Source of the DNA: Geosiphon pyriformis
Lineage: Eukaryota; Glomeromycota; Glomeromycetes; Archaeosporales; Geosiphonaceae
Direction: 5' to 3'
NCBI GenBank assembly: GCA_016748015.1
Contig: JAAOMT010000791.1
Coordinates: 39,070 to 61,606, forward strand
Length of the DNA stretch: 22,537 nucleotides
Shown here: positions 19,332 to 22,537 of the stretch, in pieces
Numbering within the stretch: the first letter of the stretch is position 1
How the letters are laid out: each line of letters starts with the position of its first letter
Translations under genes and position numbers: made by a program
The notes under the pieces: generated by a model
What the model was told of the DNA's origin: nothing
The model's database searches: none
What the model saw: only the letters and a program-made list of their open reading frames with translations

Positions 19332-20701
19332 CCAGTTAATCCACAGTGATAGCACACAGGTGGGCCACAATTTTGCTGTCTTTGATAGGGAGGTTGCTGG
19401 GGCTGGTTAAAACGAGGTTTGTATTTAGGTCTTGGTGGTTGCTGATTATCTCTAACTACTTGTGCCAAAGGTTCTAATAACCAGGCAAGATTGGCTGTGA
19501 GTCTATCAATTAATTGTTCATTTGGATCTTGAGTTTGGGCAGCAAAAAAAGCAGCAGCTATTTGAGGGGCAGGAGCCATGACAGAAGCAGAAGCAAAAAC
19601 TGAAAGTGTAGATTCCAAATGTATTCTTTGGTTGTCTTCAATTCATTGGGCAAGTTCAATGGCCATGTCCATTATAGGGTTGTCTTTTAGAGCCAAGAGA
19701 GGCCAAAGAGCATAAGATAAATCGGTTCTCAATCTTTTTGTGAGGGAATAAATCTTTTGTTCTTCTGTCCAGTTTTTCCTAAAGTTTACATGTTTGATTA
19801 GCTTTCTAATAGCTTTGGCATATTCAGTTACTATTTCTCCAGGGTTTTGAGTTCTTCTTTTCAATTTCATGTACCATTTGGATATTAATATTGGGGTTCT
19901 GAACTTGGCCTCAAATTAGGTAGTGAAAGAGGTATTTTCTTCTCCAGTATTAATTGGTGTCTATCTGATTATTTTGTGTTGAGCATTGGCATTTGTTTCT
20001 TGTGAGAACCAGGTAGCAGAAGAGCCTTGAAGGTAGCCACTAACGATTTGGAACTTGTATTCTTCATCATACTGGTTGGCTGTGGCAGCTCTCTCAAAAT
20101 TATCTAACCATTCAATTGGATCTTGTGCATCACCTCTAAATAGTAGTAATAGGGTATTGTTTCTTCTTCCTAGAGCAGTTTGTATACTTTGGAGGGTGGC
20201 CAGAATGTTTGCTTGCATGAGGTCATTAGCCATTGGTTCAGGGGTAACTGTTTGTGTAGACAAGTCTGATTTGCTTGATAAAAGGTCAAAAACAGGGGCA
20301 GTTTGGTAGCTTTCTTCTTCTGTTTCAAAGGGAGTTTCGGTTGCTTGATGAACAACAATCAAAATGTGGATTTGATGATTCAGATATTCAAAATCAGGGG
20401 GCTGTTGTTCAAAGGTTGCAGAATATAAGAGCTGATTGATACTGTTGTTTTTTTCTTTAAAGTTGTTTTCAAAATAAGCTTGGTCAAAGTAATAGGTTGT
20501 ATAAGCTGTGTAGGTTTCAGCTGAATGCTCATTCAGGAACCAGTTCCAAAAGTCTTGGAATTGTCTACTGGATTGTTCTTCAAGGGGGAAGCAGATCAAG
20601 CAGGAGGGCAGAGGATTAAGTTCAATGAAATCTAAGTTATTTCTGTTATATGCTGCAAAGTGTTCTTCTAATTGCTATGGCAAATATGAGTAATCACCCA
20701 T
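19332..20701 (-). pseudogene. Element A gag, N-terminal and capsid part
   Basis: The start is ATG 20701-20699 (MGDYSYLP), with TAG at codon 9, then one frame to the B insertion. The capsid core reads DAQDPIEWLDNFERAATANQ, GYLQGSSATWFSQE and KLKRRTQNPGEIVTEYAKAI, typical of retrotransposon gag. Stops: a TAG at about 19957 where tryptophan is likely, a TAA near 19912, and a TGA at 19643. The frame enters the zinc knuckle as CYHCGLTG (19354-19332) and is cut there by element B; open reading into the LTR beyond is an artefact of the insertion. The other half is at 9376-9356. Confidence 0.85.
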
Positions 20702-20731
20702 ACAATGAGGGAATAAGTGAATTTTGACAAC

Positions 20732-20747
20732 CTCACAGAAAGCACCA
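20732..20747 (-). promoter_or_regulatory. Primer-binding site candidate of element A
   Basis: On the minus strand, TGGTGCTTTCTGTGAG begins six bases after the 5' LTR. The first ten bases match the element B site except for one C/T change, suggesting that both use the same tRNA. Confidence 0.55.
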
Positions 20748-20753
20748 CTTTTA

Positions 20754-21444
20754 TGTTACGGGTTGGAGTAACAAGCTAACGGATAGCAAGGAAGAACAGA
20801 ATTGTAGGGTGATGGAAATAATCAAAGAGAAATTCAACTTTAAAGAGCGAATTGAATGAGTATAAATTCAATGTGCAAGATCAGTCTCATAAAATATCTC
20901 AGTCGCTATTTTTTTCAAAGGTAACTGGGAAATCTAAAGGTAGAAGAATAGTCTATACTGTTAACAATTGATCACCACTAATATAATTCTATGCCTTATG
21001 TCGGCGCTCTTAGAATTCAATATCAGGTATCAACTTGTGCTTTTCAGTCACGTTTATTCAAATAATCTTCAAATGCTACAATTATATATGTCAGGAAAAG
21101 GCCAACAAGTAATTTTTTATCCTAAGATATTCGGATACTTAAAGGTAGGAAAAGAGAAATTAGTGATAAGAGAGTGATTGAGATGAAAGTTGTTATTTTT
21201 ATTTATTTGATTCTTGTCTGAGAAATGATTTTCTACAGCTAAGAGACTCATTGCTTATATAACTATTAAAAGTGGTCAATGACTAAGTCAATGATTAGGT
21301 CAATAATCAGGTCAATAATCAGGTCAATGGTCAGGTCATTGATCAGGTCAATGATCACTATCTAAAAATAGAGTGGCTAATTATATGACATCAGTGACTA
21401 ATACATGTGATAACTAATAAAAATTATGGATTTCAACCATAACA
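20754..21444 (-). repeat. Element A 5' LTR (691 bp)
   Basis: On the minus strand it runs TGTTATGG...CCCGTAACA. It has the TATA candidate TATATAAG at 21254-21261 and seven 12-bp repeat units at 21274-21357. Target copy CTAC follows at 21445-21448. The plus-strand open frame at 20968-21177 is the counterpart of the one in the other LTR and is not a gene. Confidence 0.9.
21274..21357. repeat. 12-bp tandem repeat, seven units, in element A 5' LTR
   Basis: Units such as GGTCAATGATCA and GGTCAATAATCA. Two units fewer than in the 3' LTR, which accounts for the whole 24-bp length difference between the LTRs. Confidence 0.9.
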
Positions 21445-22065
21445 CTACAATCAATCCTTAAATGTCCTTGTTTATCACAATAGTGGCAGATATGCATCTC
21501 TTGCTGTCACAGCTAATTGGAAGATGTTGATAAACACAACTGATTCTGGAAACAATTCACATTTTTTTGGTTATTGCATCATTGTGGAGGTTAATAAATT
21601 GTGCGATTGTCAGCTAAGTATCTTTCTAATTTCTGATTTATTGATTCACTAAATTGCTTCAATTTGGAATCCAAGTCAGATAATCTATTCATTACTAGAT
21701 TTACTGTTTGGGTATGGTTGGCTTCTAATTCAGCAGCTTCAAAATCTCTGGCATTTGTGACAGCTGCTTGTAGGTCAACTGGATGCATTGGATATATGCA
21801 TTGCAGGATGCTACTGCATAATCTGCAAATGAACTGATTTAGGATCTGGGCTACTGTGAAGTAATTAGTGTCGATGGCTTGTATTTGGTGCAGATTCCTA
21901 TGGAAGCATTCTAAATAAGTAGTGACTGCTTCATTTTTTCCTTGTTTGATAGTGGTAAAGGTATTTGCTAGTCTGTTAATGCTGTTGTTGTTGCTGAAAT
22001 ATCTTAAAAACTCAATTTTAAATACATTAAAATCTTGGGGTTTGTTGACCAGACTTTAGTACCAT
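21445..22065 (-). pseudogene. Element C gag fragment with CCHC zinc knuckle
   Basis: The minus-strand frame reads WY (TAA) SLVNKPQDFNVFKIEF, then NRLANTFTTIKQGKNEAVTT and QAAVTNARDFEAAELEANHT, all resembling the gag core of element B (AIKHAKSYEMAMEEANHTKL). After a linker with four stops comes CHYCDKQGHLRIDC at 21488-21447, a perfect C-X2-C-X4-H-X4-C knuckle. Two bases of the next codon remain before element A begins. The upstream part is lost at 22066, where sequence D starts. Confidence 0.8.
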
Positions 22066-22537
22066 TGTTACGGTTTAAGAATTTAGCAAAAAGAATCATA
22101 AAAATAATACAAACTATTCAATCATAATATAGCACAGTAATAATCTTAGAAAGGTAATGATTAACATAGTAGCAAACACCATCTCGCGATAGTAGCAAGC
22201 ATCAGTTCACAATAGCAGCCAACACCAACTGGTGATAGCAGCAAGCACCAGGTTGAAATATCAAAAAGAAAGTATTTTCTCATAGAACTACAAACATGTA
22301 TATATACAGTAGTTTTAATATTGAGAAAGAATCAATCAAGTAATAAAAATCATAACTTATCAAGCAATAGATCCAATTTTATCCAACAAACTCCACTTTA
22401 AATCATACTTTCAAATTAAATATCCCAAGAAACCTTTAAAATCAAAAAGAAATGAAAAAGAATATTTAAAACTGAACTATCACAACCCAAAGTATTAAGA
22501 AACTTACTTGTATTATTTATTGAATGAAACTATCATT
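22066..22537. repeat. Element D: probable LTR fragment, continues beyond window
   Basis: It begins TGTTACGG exactly where the gag homology of element C breaks off; the first eight bases match the plus-strand terminus of the element A right LTR (TGTTACGG). No coding frame is seen in the 472 bp available. It contains a 23-bp tandem repeat. The other end is outside the window, so orientation and type are unproven. Confidence 0.45.
22169..22260. repeat. 23-bp tandem repeat, four units
   Basis: Four consecutive 23-bp units start GTAGCAARCA or GCAGCMARCACCA and end ATA, at 22169, 22192, 22215 and 22238. The first 13 bases are conserved; the middle 7 vary. It resembles the U3 repeat arrays of elements A and B in kind, not in sequence. 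Confidence 0.85.

Larger units (their letters stand above)
3747..21444 (-). mobile_element. Element A: Ty3/gypsy-type LTR retrotransposon interrupted by element B
   Basis: Two direct LTR copies (3747-4461 and 20754-21444) enclose minus-strand gag, protease, reverse transcriptase, RNase H, integrase and an extra ORF, in Ty3/gypsy order. Element B sits inside its gag. Without B the element is about 7.7 kb. The element is inserted into element C with a CTAC duplication. Its coding sequence has stops and at least two 1-nt deletions, but is less broken than that of B. Its two LTRs differ visibly more than those of B, which agrees with A being the older insertion, as the nesting demands. Confidence 0.9.
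2441..22065 (-). mobile_element. Element C: decayed Ty3/gypsy-type LTR retrotransposon, gag and protease only, split by element A
   Basis: This is the oldest layer of the stack. Its gag lies at 22065-21445 and resumes at 3742, with everything from 3743 to 21444 being element A plus one target-site copy. Across the gap the gag frame closes exactly: the codon after the last zinc-knuckle cysteine (AGG) is formed from AG on the right and G on the left. Reverse transcriptase, integrase and both LTRs are absent. The right end is cut by LTR-like sequence D at 22066, and the left end stops near 2441-2560. The closest relative in the window is element B: the two protease regions share KVLVI-A-QYQALV and QLM motifs. 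Confidence 0.7.

Overview
The window looks like nuclear DNA of a fungus, most likely an early-diverging, repeat-rich one such as an arbuscular mycorrhizal fungus. That placement is inference. It rests on the strong A+T bias, a fungal-type class 3 lipase-like gene with short (about 90 nt) GT...AG introns, and several decayed Ty3/gypsy-type LTR retrotransposons. I see no bacterial operon structure, tRNA, rRNA or CRISPR.

Layout. (1) 1-1265, plus strand: the 3' part of a spliced class 3 lipase-like gene. The serine of the GxSxG elbow reads glycine, so it looks like a pseudo-enzyme. (2) 1266-2250: A+T-rich sequence without a convincing gene. (3) 2251-2440, minus strand: a short exon plus intron that joins in frame to retrotransposon sequence. 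(4) 2441-22065: a nested stack of retrotransposons. Element C (minus strand; gag and protease remnants at 21445-22065 and 2441-3746) was split by element A (minus strand, 3747-21444, LTRs 3747-4461 and 20754-21444, target duplication CTAC). Element A was in turn split by element B (plus strand, 9379-19331, LTRs of 1013 and 1012 bp, target duplication CCAG). Removing each insert with one target-site copy restores the gag frame of its host exactly. (5) 22066-22537: a fourth LTR-like sequence, D, begins TGTTACGG and also interrupts the gag of element C.

The elements. Both A and B encode gag with a CCHC knuckle, an aspartic protease, a cysteine-rich region, reverse transcriptase, RNase H and integrase. 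Both also carry an extra ORF after integrase that runs through the polypurine tract into the 3' LTR. B additionally carries a dUTPase domain, with all five motifs visible, between the cysteine-rich region and reverse transcriptase. A joins gag to pol through a -1 slippery heptamer (TTTAAAT); B appears to have used one continuous gag-pol frame. All copies are dead. They hold many in-frame stops, most explained by C-to-T or G-to-A changes (CAA, CAG, CGA or TGG to stop), plus a few indels, and B's two LTRs also differ almost only by transitions. This suggests methylation-linked deamination or a RIP-like process.

How the parts work together: LTR promoters (TATA boxes downstream of short tandem repeats) would drive one RNA. 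A tRNA would prime at TGGTGCTYTC, and gag-pol would supply particle, processing, copying and integration functions. dUTPase and the post-integrase protein are the unusual additions. All coordinates and translations were read by hand; no database search was possible.
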